Shown: positions 10,274 through 21,247 of the stretch, piece by piece
Numbering within the stretch: the first letter of the stretch is position 1
How the letters are laid out: every line of letters starts with the position of its first letter
DNA from: Polymyxa betae
Taxonomy: Eukaryota; Endomyxa; Phytomyxea; Plasmodiophorida; Plasmodiophoridae
Length of the DNA stretch: 38,228 bases
Reading direction: 5' to 3'
Assembly: GCA_003693705.1 (NCBI GenBank)
Contig: RBZT01000797.1
Coordinates: 1-38,228 of the forward strand
Notes under the pieces: model-generated
The model's database searches: none
Seen by the model: the letters and a program-made list of their open reading frames with translations, nothing else
What the model was told of the DNA's origin: nothing
Made by a program: the position numbers and the translations under genes

Positions 10274-11035
10274 ATGTCACTATCCACAATCTCCATCACC
10301 AAGCTTCAACGCTCCAACGACTTCCCTCACTGGAAGCGTCGCATGATTGCACTCTTACAAGATAAAGATTACGATGTTAGTATTACATATGATCCACATT
10401 CTTTCGATCCAGTAACAGTAACAAGCACTGAGACGACTGCGGCTGACAAGCTGCGAACCGACATGAAGGCCAGAGGTCTTATTGAGCTGAACGTTTCTGA
10501 CACTGTAATTCCTCATCTGGTCTCGGAGCAAAGTGCTCTTTCATACTGGGTGAAACTCCATGCCATGTTTCAGGCTACATCTCTCTCTGCTATGGTATGT
10601 CGATTTCGCAGCCTCATTACCTGCAGTCAAGACGGCATGCCAATTCAAGAATATATCGGCTGCATTGAACAAAAAGCCCGAGAAATGAAAAGTTGTGGAA
10701 TTTCGTTTGAAGACAAACTCGTCGCTGCTCTTGTTATAGCTAATCTGGACTCCCAGTATGCCACCGTCGCCACCGCTCTGGATTCTCAAGACATCAACAC
10801 TCTCTCGCTCACCAAAATCACATCTGTGTTGCTTAATGAGGAAAGTCGACAACGCCAAGAGGTCATCATTCAACAAGCACAATCGGCTGTCTCCAAACGA
10901 CAGCGCTGTCGCATCCATCCCTACCTCTCACACTCCAATGAACAGTGCTATACCCAAAACCCTCACTTGCGTCCTGCCAACTGGAAGCCCCGGTATTCTT
11001 CAAATAACGATATTAAAGACAAAACGTTTTCTTCT
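10274..11035 (+). pseudogene. copia gag (nucleocapsid/capsid), cut by LTR-A
   Basis: Structural polyprotein that packages element RNA in cytoplasmic particles. The frame starts at the first ATG after the CT-rich leader and runs 254 codons without a stop to the LTR-A insertion. The N-terminus has the copia-type pattern (ITKLQRSNDFPHWKRRM, aromatic WKRRM core). Near residue 212 is CRIHPYLSHSNEQC, a CX2HX4HX4C variant of the retroviral zinc knuckle. Codon phase is preserved across the LTR-A insertion: resuming at 11345 keeps the frame and leads into the protease. The gag frame itself was therefore intact when LTR-A inserted. Confidence 0.85.
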
Positions 11036-11339
11036 TGTTGAGACTAGAGCGGCAACAGCGATCAATGTCTGGACAAGCAGTCAGTTTAAGAAGTGATCGC
11101 ATTGATGGCCCTGTGGGCTTTTATATAGTAAAATAGGATTAACGCAGATTCATATATATGGAAACTCCGTGGCGGAGTTGTCTTACACCAGTGGGGAGCT
11201 GCCATAGTCGACTGGGTCTCTGTGTGCTATAGCAACTTCGGAGCTTGAGAAGTCCTGTGGTTCGTGGCCATGCACGACTCGAGCCAAGTTACCCTGCGCC
11301 CACTTGACCTGTGACCTGCCTTGGCTTGATGTCTTGACA
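11036..11339 (-). mobile_element. Solo LTR-A inside copia gag-protease
   Basis: A 304-bp solo LTR with a perfect CTTCT target duplication (11031-11035 and 11340-11344). On the plus strand it begins TGTTGAGACTAG and ends GTCTTGACA. Its true orientation is minus, TGTCAAGAC...CTCAACA. This is shown by the related copy at 20336-20644, where a G-rich polypurine tract abuts the TGTCAAGAC end. On the minus strand there is a TATA box (TTATATA at 11121-11127 on plus) with an extended dyad, AACTCCG-N3-CGGAGTT (11163-11179), upstream of it. It formed by LTR-LTR recombination after insertion into the copia element. Confidence 0.93.
11163..11179 (-). promoter_or_regulatory. LTR-A dyad AACTCCG-N3-CGGAGTT
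   Basis: Perfect 7-bp inverted arms around TGG, 38 bp upstream (minus orientation) of the LTR-A TATA box. This is the most complete of the six dyads in the window. The core TCCG-N3-CGGA is shared by all three LTR families. An everted CCG/CGG pair is the kind of site bound by fungal Zn2Cys6 factors (inference). Confidence 0.55.
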
Positions 11340-11344
11340 CTTCT

Positions 11345-14300
11345 TACCACTCTGCATCTTCGTCCACGAGAGAATTTAGAAAGAAGACTAATGAATGGTT
11401 CTTTGACACAGGCTGTTCAGATCATATGGCTTTCCACAAGCCGTCATTGCTGGACCTAACCTCATCGTCTGATCATTGGGATGTTCAACTTGGCGACAAC
11501 TCCGTTATCAAAACTGCAGGACATGGTCACTGTATAATTCCGCTAGGCGATAATCAGCTTTGCTTATCAGACGTGTTACATGTTCCAGGCCTGGGCAAGA
11601 ACCTTAACTCTCCTGGGCAGGCAACCGAACATGGTATCAAGCTCCTGTTATCCGGCAAGTATCTCACAATCTACAGCCAAGAAGGATTTAAAGAACCACA
11701 TGGACAAGTTATAGCTCATATCAAGAAAGGGCCTGACAACATCTACCGAATGAACGCCGAATTTCTCTTTAACATCGAAAAAGCAAACTTCTCCGATTCG
11801 GGTAAACAATGTCGTTCTTTGAGTACATGGCATCGAAGGTTGGCTCATACAAACCTCGAAGACGTCAAACGCCTCTCTCAAAGTGGTGCTCTCGGTACAG
11901 AATTGACCATGGACAAGACAACTCTATGCGAACCATGTGTTCTTGGTAATCTGGCAAGAAAACCATTCAAATTACGTTCTGCAACTTCAAGCACTTTCCC
12001 CGGCGAACTCATTGTCAGCGACGTCATGGGCCCGTTTTCTGCAACGGGAATCGAAGGACATCGATACTTCGTAACATATATCGACTACTTTACCAGATTC
12101 TGCACCGTCGCTCTGATAAAACACAAATCGGAGCAACTCGAGAACCTTAAAGCATTTGAAGCGATGTTCTCCAATAGACATGGGGTATCAATCAAAGAGT
12201 TTCAAACTGACAATGCAGGCGAATATTTTCCATTGAAGGAAAGACATGGATGCAGTTGAAAGGCATCCACCATCGTACAACTGTTCCTGGCGACTCCGAG
12301 TCGAATGGGCTTGCCGAGCGGATGAATCGGACACTAACAGACATGGCCCTGAGCATGATTGCACAAGCTGGTCTTCGTCAATCATACTTTCCATGGGCTA
12401 TCAACGCTGCTGCACACATCTACAACCGCCGGCCCCATTCATCACTTCCAAAACGCATTACACCATATCAAGCGCTATTGAAGCAAGTCCCAAAACTTCA
12501 TTGCCTGCGTACATTCGGATGCAATGCCTATCGTCACATTCATGACCATCAACGGAAGAAGCTGGATTTCCGGGCTCATAAAGTTGTCCCTATCGGATAC
12601 GCAAACTCCCAAAAGGCATATCTGTTATACGACCCGGACTCGAAGAAGAAATTTGTTGGCAGGGATGTGGCGTTCGACGAAGACCACTTTGATTTTGCAC
12701 TTTAAAGCTCTTGATCCACATTCAGCGAACAATCAAAACCTCACATTCCGCTCCATAGTCACCGGCACACCTGATGCATCAAACCTCCAGCAGTTGATGG
12801 AGCCTTAATCAGCTGGCAATAACAGAGCATCAACCAAATCTTCGCAGGAGTCAGAGAGAGCGCCGTCCCCCACAAGAATTTTGGAAAGCTACAAGTACAA
12901 ATCAAGCAAATCTAACATGCTCAATCAGCAAAGACAAACTGTCAAGGCCCGACATTCAGACGCTCAAAATTTCGCAAGATAAAGTGCCTTCGTCTGTCCC
13001 AGAAGCTTTATCATCAGCATGTGCTGGCCATTGGTATGATGTTACGGCTAAAGAAATGCAGCAATTAGAGGCCTTCAGCACATGGAAAACCTCGAACAAC
13101 TTCCCCCAGGAAGAAAAGCAATATCGTGCAAACGGGTTTTTAATATCAAGCCGAACCAGACCGGAGACGGATCAATACGAAAATTCAAGGCCAGGCTGGT
13201 GGTCAAGGGCTTCTCCCAACGGACAGGAATAGATTATGTTGAAACGTTTGCCCTGTCGCACACCAGCAATCATTTCGCGTTTTGCTCGCACTTGCTGCTC
13301 AACATGGCCTCTCTTTGCACCAAATTGATATCGTTGGTGCTTTTCTCAAGGGTGAAATTGAAGAAGAAAGTTACATGAATCAACCCGACCAATTTATTGT
13401 TCCCGGCCATGAACGTGCAGTTTGCAAGCTCGACAACGCTCTGTATGGACTGAAGCAAGCTGGTATGATATGGAACCGGCAACTGGACAACTTCCTTGTC
13501 AACGACCTTAAGTTTCGACGAGCGGTATCCGACCCATGCATCTACGCTCTCAGACAAAAAGACTGCATTGTCCTGTTAGGAGTCCACGTTGATGATATTT
13601 TGCTCGCCTACAACAGTAATGATCTTTGTCAGTCAATAATTCATCAATTCTCGCTGAAATGGGAGGTTTCTGATCTTGGCGACCCGTCAAGGATCTTGGG
13701 AGTACACATCCATTGTGAGAAAACCAATGGCACCATCTTCATCAACCTGACGGAGTACATTGAAGAGCTCTTCGCAAGGTTCAGGATGACTGATTGCAAA
13801 CCATTTGAGACACCACACCAACCCGGAGAGTACCTGACTACCTCAATGTCTCCCAGTACTGCAGAAGAAAAGATAGAGATGCAATCTGTTCCGGACGCTG
13901 AACTGGTCGGAAGTCTAAATTGGATATGAACTAACACCCGTCCTGATATAACCACTTCTGTTGGGATCCTATATCGATTCATCAGTAATCCAGGACGTCA
14001 ACATTGGAAAGCAGCCCAAAGGGTCTTACAGTATTTATCTGGAACTAAATCGTGGGGGATAACATTCACCAAACAATCTGGCCAAGAACAACTCCATGCC
14101 TACTCTGATGGTGACTGGGCAGGAGATTTAAACACACGCTGCTCCACGACAGGCTATATCTTCATGCTTGAGGGTGGTCCTGTAGCATGGAAATCAAAGT
14201 TGCAATCCTCAACCAGCATATCGTCCGTGGAAGCCGAATATGTTGCCTTATGTGCAACAGCTCGCGAGGCTACCTGGTTACGGCAGCTTCCATTGAAATT

Positions 14301-14566
14301 GGATTTTCACCGAATGGACCCACATTGATTGCGGAAGACAACAAAGGATGCATTGCAGTCAAGAGCAACAACAGAACCAGCAGTCGAACGAAACATATAG
14401 ATGTTAAATACCATTATGTTCGAGAACAAATCAGGAAAGGCCAAGTTCAAGTTCATTACGTTCCGACAGAAAGAATGATCGCAGATATGTTGACAAAGCC
14501 TACGATAACCTCCAAGTTTAAACTTTGCATGAAGGAGATCGTTAAATCCCCGGATATCAGCTTGAG
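11345..14566 (+). pseudogene. copia pol (protease-integrase-RT-RNase H), frameshifted
   Basis: Aspartic protease core DTGCSDHM at 11405-11428. A GAG-pre-integrase HHCC finger follows (WHRRLAH...CEPC, about 11828-11940). Integrase has its catalytic Asp in SDVMGP (~12020), second Asp in QTDNAGEY (~12208) and Glu in NGLAERMNRTL (~12317). RT contains ARLVVKGFSQRTGIDYVETFA, IVGAFLKGEIEEE and the catalytic HVDDILLAY (Asp-Asp at 13591-13596; His replaces the more usual Tyr). RNase H has AYSDGDWAGD and SSVEAEYVAL (about 14098-14260). The tail motif TKHIDVKYHYVREQI is typical of copia. Breaks: frameshifts near 12245, 13080, 13265 and 14310, a TAA at 12703-12705 and an in-frame TGA at 13927-13929. All catalytic residues remain visible, so decay is mainly by indel. 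Confidence 0.92.
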
Positions 14567-14835
14567 TGTTGAATTCCAACCTGCTACCCTGGTCGTGGAC
14601 CCTGGGGCGACGCATGGCCACACACAACAGACAGCGCAACCCTGCATATCGTCCACAGTGACACAGTGACGCCAACAGTGCCAACAGTTTGCATGGTAAG
14701 TCCGTGGCGGAGGTTTCCATATATAATGGCCATCGAGCCCATAATACATTCATTCATCAATTTACTCTCTTCCTGTAACGTCTTCCTTTCTATCTTTCGA
14801 TTAATACCGGGGTCCTTCAGCCCTGCTGTCAAACA
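14567..14835 (+). repeat. copia 3' LTR
   Basis: Starts TGTTGAATTCCAACC and ends GCTGTCAAACA. The dyad TCCGTGGCGGA is at 14701-14711 and TATATAA at 14720-14726. They are only 8 bp apart because of a deletion of about 31 bp relative to the 5' LTR. It is followed directly by the TGAAC target duplication. Confidence 0.95.
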
Positions 14836-15058
14836 TGAACAAGGGAGAACGGGCTGACACAGTGGAGGGTGGCAATCACACTTGTAGGAGGAAAGTCCGC
14901 CGCGGAGTTTTGACACTATATGGAAGTCCCCTAGTATACTTGATCCTATATAATTCTCATTTCATAATGATACAGCTCATTTTGTTATTGGTTGTCTAAC
15001 CTCAGGATCATTACTCGTAGTTTAAGTCGGACGACAAGTCGTCTTCAGACTTTTAACA
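14836..15058 (+). mobile_element. Solo LTR-B copy 1, right part
   Basis: Continuation of the LTR split at 9927; the first five bases are the duplicated TGAAC. It contains the dyad TCCGCCGCGGA (14896-14906), a TATATGG word, TATATAA (14947-14953; 40-bp gap from the dyad) and ends CTTTTAACA at 15058. The host target duplication GTACA follows at 15059-15063. Terminal inverted bases (TGTTGGAA / TTTTAACA) are typical of LTRs. Confidence 0.9.
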
Positions 15059-15063
15059 GTACA

Positions 15064-16380
15064 TTGGCTAAGCAATACTAAGGCCAGTTCCCCGGATCGT
15101 GTTAATACCGTCCGGAAGATCATAGCCCAGCTCACATGGAACTGTTCCGCTGTACGATCTGCTCCTTCACAGAAACGGCAGGCGAGGTCGTCTGCGTCTA
15201 ACCCAGCTTCTGTATCATCCAATGCGTGTCGAATCAAGCGTCACGAACTGAAGCAGTGCGAACTTCATGGTAAGGGTGGTCATTCTTCACTCGAATGCCG
15301 AGCCTTGGCTTCCCAGTTGGTAACACGTCTTCAAAAGCACAATCATTGTCATCCCCGATTTCTGTAACCATTTCGACTCTTGCAAAAGGTACGAACGTTT
15401 CCAGATGTTTGCTATCCAATTTTAAGTGCCACCGTTGCCACGCGATCGGCCACATCGCGTCGCTCTGCCCAAATCCATTACCAGCAGCCGCCAGGAATCG
15501 GACGACTGCGGTCCCAACAATCAATCAAACCCGCGGAGGTCGAGACGGGCGAAGGCTATGATCAGCTCTTTTCATAGTCGGCCAGCACTCACTGCAATGA
15601 ATCCTGCTTCGACTGGTGGACTGTGCTCGACGCTGCCCGTCGTGTCGACGATTCAACCGCCATTTTATGTCTATACTTCTCGACGGTATCAAATTGATGG
15701 ATATGTGGACACTGGTGCTTCCCATTCAACTTTTGGCAATGCTCTCTTTCAGAAAATCTCTGATTCGGTGCGAAGTTCTTTCCAAGATGCAGCCCCGGGC
15801 GAAATGATCTCGCAGGGCGCTAAAGGCCGGTCCATGCGGCGGCCATGCAAAGCAGGCCGTCGTTTTGGTCCGAAATAAAGACATGTCGTTCAGCTACATG
15901 TTCGAAATCTGCGACCGCCGTCCGGAAACTCGGTCATCACTGGAATGGATTTGCAACGCTTACTTCAAATCGTTATAACGGGTCTCTGTCGGCCAGATGC
16001 CAAGCAGCAGCCGTCCGATGCCGTAGAAAACTCTCTCCTTCCGCGATTCGATGTTGATGATGGCCCTTCGAATCCGCAGATCCACGATCCAAGCTTGCCG
16101 GCCGCTCTCGCCCGCAATCAAGCCATCTTCATTAATAGCTTTTGCACGCTACCTGAAGCTGTCGTAGAGCTCGATACAGGTGACCACGAGCCAGGATACC
16201 GTCGCCAGTATCCCATCGCACTGGCCATCGATCCCGTACAAAACCAGCAGGTCCAAGAGTGTTGCGATAACGGCAGGGTTGTTGAATCCCCGCGAAGCTG
16301 ACGATGGAACCTTCCTCTATTGGTGGCTTTAAAGACGATCCGGAGACAGGCTAAAATATACCGGGACGGGCCTCGGGGCT
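15064..16380 (+). pseudogene. Ty3/gypsy gag-pol relict (zinc knuckles, protease, RT start)
   Basis: Decayed gypsy-type polyprotein in several frames. The gag end shows CELHGKGGHSSLEC (about 15260-15300, a CX2HX4HX4C knuckle). In another frame it shows CHRCHAIGHIASLC (about 15430-15470, canonical CX2CX4HX4C). Protease core VDTGASHSTFG is near 15709. The start of RT is recognised from PGYRRQYPIA and the downstream CCDNGRVVE (about 16190-16290), followed after a stop by LPLLVALKDDPETG near 16310-16350. Similarity stops about 16380, where minus-strand mariner sequence begins, so most of RT, RNase H and integrase are missing. Multiple stops and frameshifts; clearly inactive. Confidence 0.85.
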
Positions 16381-16824
16381 TAAGTCTATTAAGAGGTCTT
16401 CTGATATCACCCCTTTCAGGCGATTATGCATTGCTGAGATCGATACATGAAAAGCATGTGCCAGATCGCGTGGAACAGTAGGTTGCTCCAATGGGATTTC
16501 CTCGAGCTTTTTGAGGTCCAGTGCCTTATTTTTTCTTCCAACCCGCCCTCTTTTTCATGAAGTCAATTCTACAGCTGATGCAATAATTCGTGAAAGTTTA
16601 TATCGGCTCCAAATTCTTTGAACTGCTGCGTATGATTTGTTGAAAAGAATGGATGCAGTCTTAAGTGAGCCTTGTTTTAGCTTTCGGTCATTACTTTTTG
16701 CCATTATAACATCCAGAATTTGTCTTAGTTCGTTTTTTGACAGAATTCGTTTTGCTATCTCATTCGGGCTCTGGACGGGCTGCTGAACTATCGCGCAATG
16801 GGCAATCGTGCTCGCGATTTTCAA
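16381..16824 (-). pseudogene. mariner-like transposase, N-terminal DNA-binding part
   Basis: DNA-binding half of a Tc1/mariner transposase of the type found in plants and protists. A first helix-turn-helix reads LSKNELRQILDVIMAKS, then LKQGSLKTASILFNKSYAAV and QRIWSRYK. After an in-frame TGA (minus strand, about 16556-16558) comes KRGRVGRKNKALDL. This is the basic linker preceding a second helix-turn-helix, VPRDLAHAFHVSISAMHNRL. The DDD/E catalytic domain is absent. The fragment abuts the gypsy relict, suggesting that mariner insertion or a later rearrangement truncated both. Confidence 0.75.
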
Positions 16825-18721
16825 CGAAATCTGTGGTCTACAGTGCCGTCGATGGCCTCAGTGGCTGACGATTCCCAGATACTGGTCTAAACTGTTGGTC
16901 AGCGGCCAGACACATTGTTAACAGGCGATCGCAGAGAGCTCCATCGTCGATGCCGCAATCGACCATTCTAAAGGCTGACAAATGAGGACTGTGACACAAA
17001 CGATGTGGGACATTACGACTTCAATATTTTGTAAAGGGTTTTGTAGCTGGATATAGGTTTGATAACAAGATAGGCAGAATAGATGGGCATGTACGAATAA
17101 AACTTACATTTCTGCAAAGCTTATAATAAGAGCAGCCCGGTTGTAAAAAATTTGGGTTACTGTTGTTCGAATCTGAGGGTATTGTATGTAATTCGGATTG
17201 ATTCGAATGAAGCTGTGGCTAAGGTACCGCAATCTCTCGTGTAACTCAATACACGGCCTTTTGTTGTGACTTCACTTAATTGTAGTTTATTAATAAAGAT
17301 GGTAATGCAGCAAACCTGCGGGATTAGTCAATTATGGGACCTTCAACTTGATGCGCACTCCCTGGATTGATCTTGCTCTTTGATCTCTCCTGACGAACTG
17401 TTTCTAAGTGATTTAACAGCACTTCGGATTTCAACAACTCTAGAATGCTTTCCCAAATTTATCACATATTTCCGAGCAGAGGAAGTATATGGATTTTCAC
17501 TTTGTAATTGTCTTAACAATTTTTTAGAGCCGGGATTTAGACAACCTTTGGGGAGGCGTGTCGTCGAGCAGATTCGACGCGCTCAGGCTCTCAAGTTATC
17601 CGGCGGCTTTTATGACAACGACGACCTAACCGCTTGAGCATGGCCTACAACGTCATCAGCTGATGATGCTGGGGGTGCAACTGAATAGGCGCATCCAGCT
17701 CCTGCTAGTTAATCTATAGAACGGAGCCGCCTCTCGACAGAAACCTTCTCTGCAGACGCGCAGCACGTGTTACGAAGCGCCATCATCTCAGTCGGAGAAT
17801 AGACCCATTTCACAAGTACTTCTGCTATCTGATGCTTTGTGGCCCATTGACACACAAATCCGAAGTAAGTTAGTGAAATGCAGAATTTGGATATAGAGCT
17901 GATCAAATTCAAAGGACCAAGTATTGTTCATTCCACAAACAGCGGTGCGTGGCATCCTTGGCAATTCATCAACATAAACTTTCAGAGCTGTTGAAATCAC
18001 AAGACGAAGATGAAATATTTGTCAATCCTGCAATTACATCTCAAGCTCTAAGAGCGATTATGTTTAACGAGGCGCTGAATTGTCCTGAAATTCCCAGCAA
18101 CGCCCATGCTTTCGACGGCTGGGAAGACCAAAACCCATTGCAGACAGGACCGCAAAAGCATTATGATATTAAATAAGATCTCGAGGAAGTACACAAGATG
18201 GCAACACGACCATTCAAAAACAGGAACGGTCGCTTTTGGGGGACAATATACACGTTTATGTTTCCTGACAGAATACCAAAATGATGATCCGGAGATGAAG
18301 ATCTACAATCTTGCAGGATTTTGATTGCATCCAAAAGCAAATTTATTGATCCATGTATGGCTGTTGTTGCCATCATATATGCTAAAGGCATGAGCGATGA
18401 GCTGGGTGAATCAAATTCATTGTTTCAACATTTAAACGAATAATGGTGGAATCGGAGTGCAGCACCGATGAAACTGCTTTATTGAAGAAAAGACTGTTAC
18501 TTTGTTCATTGCGGGATCATGCCGAGTGTTGCCAGACGAAGCTCTGGCGGAAACAGGATTAGGTATTTCGCTATTAGAGACAATTCGGAAAGACTTGTTT
18601 GAGTTTAAGTTTCCACCCCGTGACAATGACTGACACTCAACGGTAATAAAACGAGAATTCGGTGACTGGATGGTTTTGAGTTTCAATTTCGCTATTGGTA
18701 CCGCTATCCTCGTACGATCCC
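16825..18721. other. Unassigned region with two unrecognised small ORFs
   Basis: No recognised gene. Plus-strand frames at 17380-17637 (85 aa, ends after LSGGFYDNDDLTA) and 17949-18176 (75 aa, contains FVNPAITSQALRAIMFNEAL) have a coding-like composition but match nothing I know. A copy of the dispersed AAGGTACC...ACACGGCCTTT repeat lies at about 17219-17265. The interval may be old TE sequence. Confidence 0.4.
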
Positions 18722-20055
18722 ATGTTGCCCGCGATATCGGAAAATGAGGCAATAATGTTTATTATCTCAATATTCGCTGCTACCGGTTCCGGTATATCCG
18801 AGTTCCTCGACATCATGAACTACATTTTGCAGCACGGCTACTTGCGATTACGTCATCGTAATCCAACTATGATTAACTACCGGAGCTGTTTCAACGAAGA
18901 TTTGGACGATGTTACCGCTAGGCACATGTTCAGGTGACGCTAATACACACAGCTGCAACCACCGAACTGGGGTTAACTCACTTCGGTTAACGCCGTTCTT
19001 GAATCAACTTCTGTCTGCTCGCCTACTTTCGTTCTTGTGTATCTGTTCTTCCCATAGGTTTCGAGTTTTCTCTCTTAGTTCTCCTTTACTACCAGCTGGT
19101 CCATAACAGTAATTCCACAACTTCGACAGTTGAAAGTCGCTCTGCTGCCGAACGTAATTATAACTAACGCACAGGACGCTGTCCCTGCTTTAGAATCTTT
19201 AGCATTGTATGTCGTCGTCTGGCGGAGCCTAACTGTCTGGTTACTGTCGCAAACGAGTTCGATAGGTCTCCCTGGGCATGTTTAAGTGTCATCGATGCTA
19301 CCGTCAACATTTTATACGAAACGCATCGCGATCTCCTATTCTTCAATGAGTATTTAGCGACGCAAAAGATTGAAGAATACTACAATGCCATTTCTAGGCA
19401 GGGCGCTCCACTCCGCACTTGCTGGGCTTTCGTAGATGGTACCAAGCAGATTATCGCAAGGCCTCCTGCCAGACGATGTTCCGGTCCTTATGAAAATCTG
19501 CAGCGATCCGTTTTCAGTGGGCACACTCGCCGACACTGTTTAAACTGGCAGGCTAACATTACCTCGATGGCATCATCATCAGTATATTCCGTCCCATCGA
19601 GGGCAGACTGCATGATTCGACTCTGTTAGCGATGAGTGGAATTGTCCAGAAATTAAGGAATCATCCTTCCGCAAATTTTCGACGGCAAGATAATCTATGG
19701 GTCCTGCATATAGCTGTTTGGACTACATATGGTGTCCATTTACGATGTCTGAGCCTGAATCACCTGAGGCATCATTTAACTCTGCCATGAGCTCAGTTCG
19801 TGAAGGCGTCGAGTGGAGTTTTGGACGTTTGAACAATTTCGGTCGTTCTTGCAATTTGACAAGCGACAGAAAATGCGCCAAATTCCAGTTGCTAAGAAGT
19901 GGCTGGTGGCGATATTATTGAAACACTGTCATTGGGGCCTACAGCCGCAGGGCAATCAGATGTATTTCCAAACCCCTCCACCAAGTGTGAGCCAATACCA
20001 CCGGAGCGCAGAAAACCTGCCTTTGCATGCTCCTGCAGGTGTCTGCCAGCAATAG
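18722..20055 (+). pseudogene. PIF/Harbinger-type DDE transposase relict (Harbinger-3)
   Basis: Read across frameshifts, the order matches a DDE_Tnp_4 transposase. The N-terminus is MLPAISENEAIMFIISIF with NEDLDDVTARHMFR near residue 67. The first catalytic block is CWAFVDGTKQIIARP (Asp codon 19435-19437), followed by VFSGHTRRHCLNWQ. The second block, normally GDPAY, reads MGPAYSCLDYIWCPF at 19697 with the Asp codon deleted. The third is SSVREGVEWSFGRLNNF, with catalytic Glu in VEW, then FRSFLQFDKRQKMRQIPVAKKW. Several frameshifts and stops separate these blocks. Catalysis is lost on two counts: the missing Asp and the broken frame. I found no terminal inverted repeats. Confidence 0.75.
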
Positions 20056-20335
20056 AGCTGCAAAAACCTGCGTATGGGTTTGGCCCCTGCGTTTTACCAG
20101 CGTTATAATAAACTGTCCACATTTTTTGATATGGAAGCTGTGAAATCTGCGTTAGTTTGAAATTGAACCAGTATTTACATGCGTTCTTCAGTTTCCAATC
20201 TTTGAACTGTCAATGGTGTCAAAAAAAATATAACTATTAGTTTTTGATACTTCAGCTATAATCAGAGAAAGGTGATTAATATTTTCTATTGATAGTGACA
20301 ATCATAGAAACAAACAGTCGTCATAGTCTTATTAT

Positions 20336-20644
20336 CGTTGAGACTAGAGAGGCAACAGCGATCAATGTCTGGACAAGCAGTCAGTTTAAGAAGTGATTGT
20401 ATTGATGGCCCGGTGGGCTGTTATATAGTAAAATAAGATTAACGCAGATTCATATACATGGAAATTCCGTGGCGGAGTTGTCGTACACCAGTGGGGAGCT
20501 GCCATAGTCGACTGGGTCTGTGTGTGCTATAGAAACTCCGTTTCGATCTTGAGAAGTCCTGTGGTTCATGGCCATGCACGACTCGAGCCAAGTTCCCGTG
20601 CGCCCACTTGATGTGTACACCTGCCTTGGCTTGATGTCTTGACA
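20336..20644 (-). mobile_element. LTR-A copy 2, 3' LTR of a minus-strand element
   Basis: About 90% identical by eye to the solo LTR-A at 11036-11339 over its whole length. The far end reads CGTTGAG rather than TGTTGAG (one transition). There is no 5-bp duplication around it: ATTAT precedes and CGCCC follows. On the minus strand a GGGGGCG polypurine tract directly precedes TGTCAAGAC, so this is the 3' LTR of a larger element whose body lay at higher coordinates. The dyad is at 20466-20476 and the TATA box (TTATATA) at 20421-20427. Confidence 0.85.
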
Positions 20645-21065
20645 CGCCCCCTCGAACAGATGTTGGTAACATCGGATCGGAGATATCCTTGACTCCCATT
20701 TGGTCACGACACCACCTAAAATCTGCTGTCGATCGTCGTGATTGGTTCGCTATCTGTCTGGCTCCATGGTTCTGTTATTCTTGCTGTTTCTAGCTCCAAC
20801 TGTGTTCTCCGAGTTTCGTTGTCACTTATTGCTTGCGTTGATGTAGGGATGTCTCCAGCTGGCGCTCGGTGGAGCCGAGTCTGTCTTGAAGCTCCCAACA
20901 TCTTCCTCTTTACGCGATAGCTATGCATGAATGTTTTGCTTTCCACTCTCAATTTTATGTAATGTAAGAATGTTTTGTTTTCCCATTTCTAAATTCCTTT
21001 GTTGGTGTTTAATGTTAATTCGATTTGTGGGTTTGCGAATATGTGTTGTTTTATTATGTAATATA
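20645..21065 (-). pseudogene. 3' internal remnant of the LTR-A element
   Basis: Minus-strand sequence between the polypurine tract and the Harbinger-1 target site. It includes a 78-codon frame (20716-20952) with TSTQAISDNETRRTQLELE, a hydrophilic stretch like the C-terminal tail of a retrotransposon polyprotein. No catalytic motif survives, so the superfamily cannot be named. Everything upstream is missing beyond the Harbinger-1 insertion at 21066. Confidence 0.45.
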
Positions 21066-21247
21066 TTAATCATGTCCGTTAATTGGCCGGATTTTGAACG
21101 TCTAAAATTGCGCACTCGCCTGACTTTGCCTCAGTCCGTTAATTCTTGGTCAAAGTACAAAGTTTGGCCAATTTGTTTTGCGGGTGTAGTTTGGTAGGGG
21201 ATGTAGGGGTTATCAACTCTGTTCTGTGTTCACCTATCGAATGCGAC

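Larger units (their letters stand above)
9928..14835 (+). mobile_element. Ty1/copia LTR retrotransposon (4.9 kb, degenerate)
   Basis: Complete element bounded by LTRs at 9928-10221 and 14567-14835, with a perfect 5-bp target duplication TGAAC at 9923-9927 and 14836-14840. Gene order is gag, protease, integrase, RT, RNase H; integrase before RT is the copia hallmark. By eye the LTRs differ at about a dozen aligned positions plus several indels, so the insertion is not recent. The pol region carries frameshifts and stops, and a solo LTR-A has inserted at 11036. The element sits inside solo LTR-B, giving a datable nest. It is non-autonomous in its present state. Confidence 0.95.
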
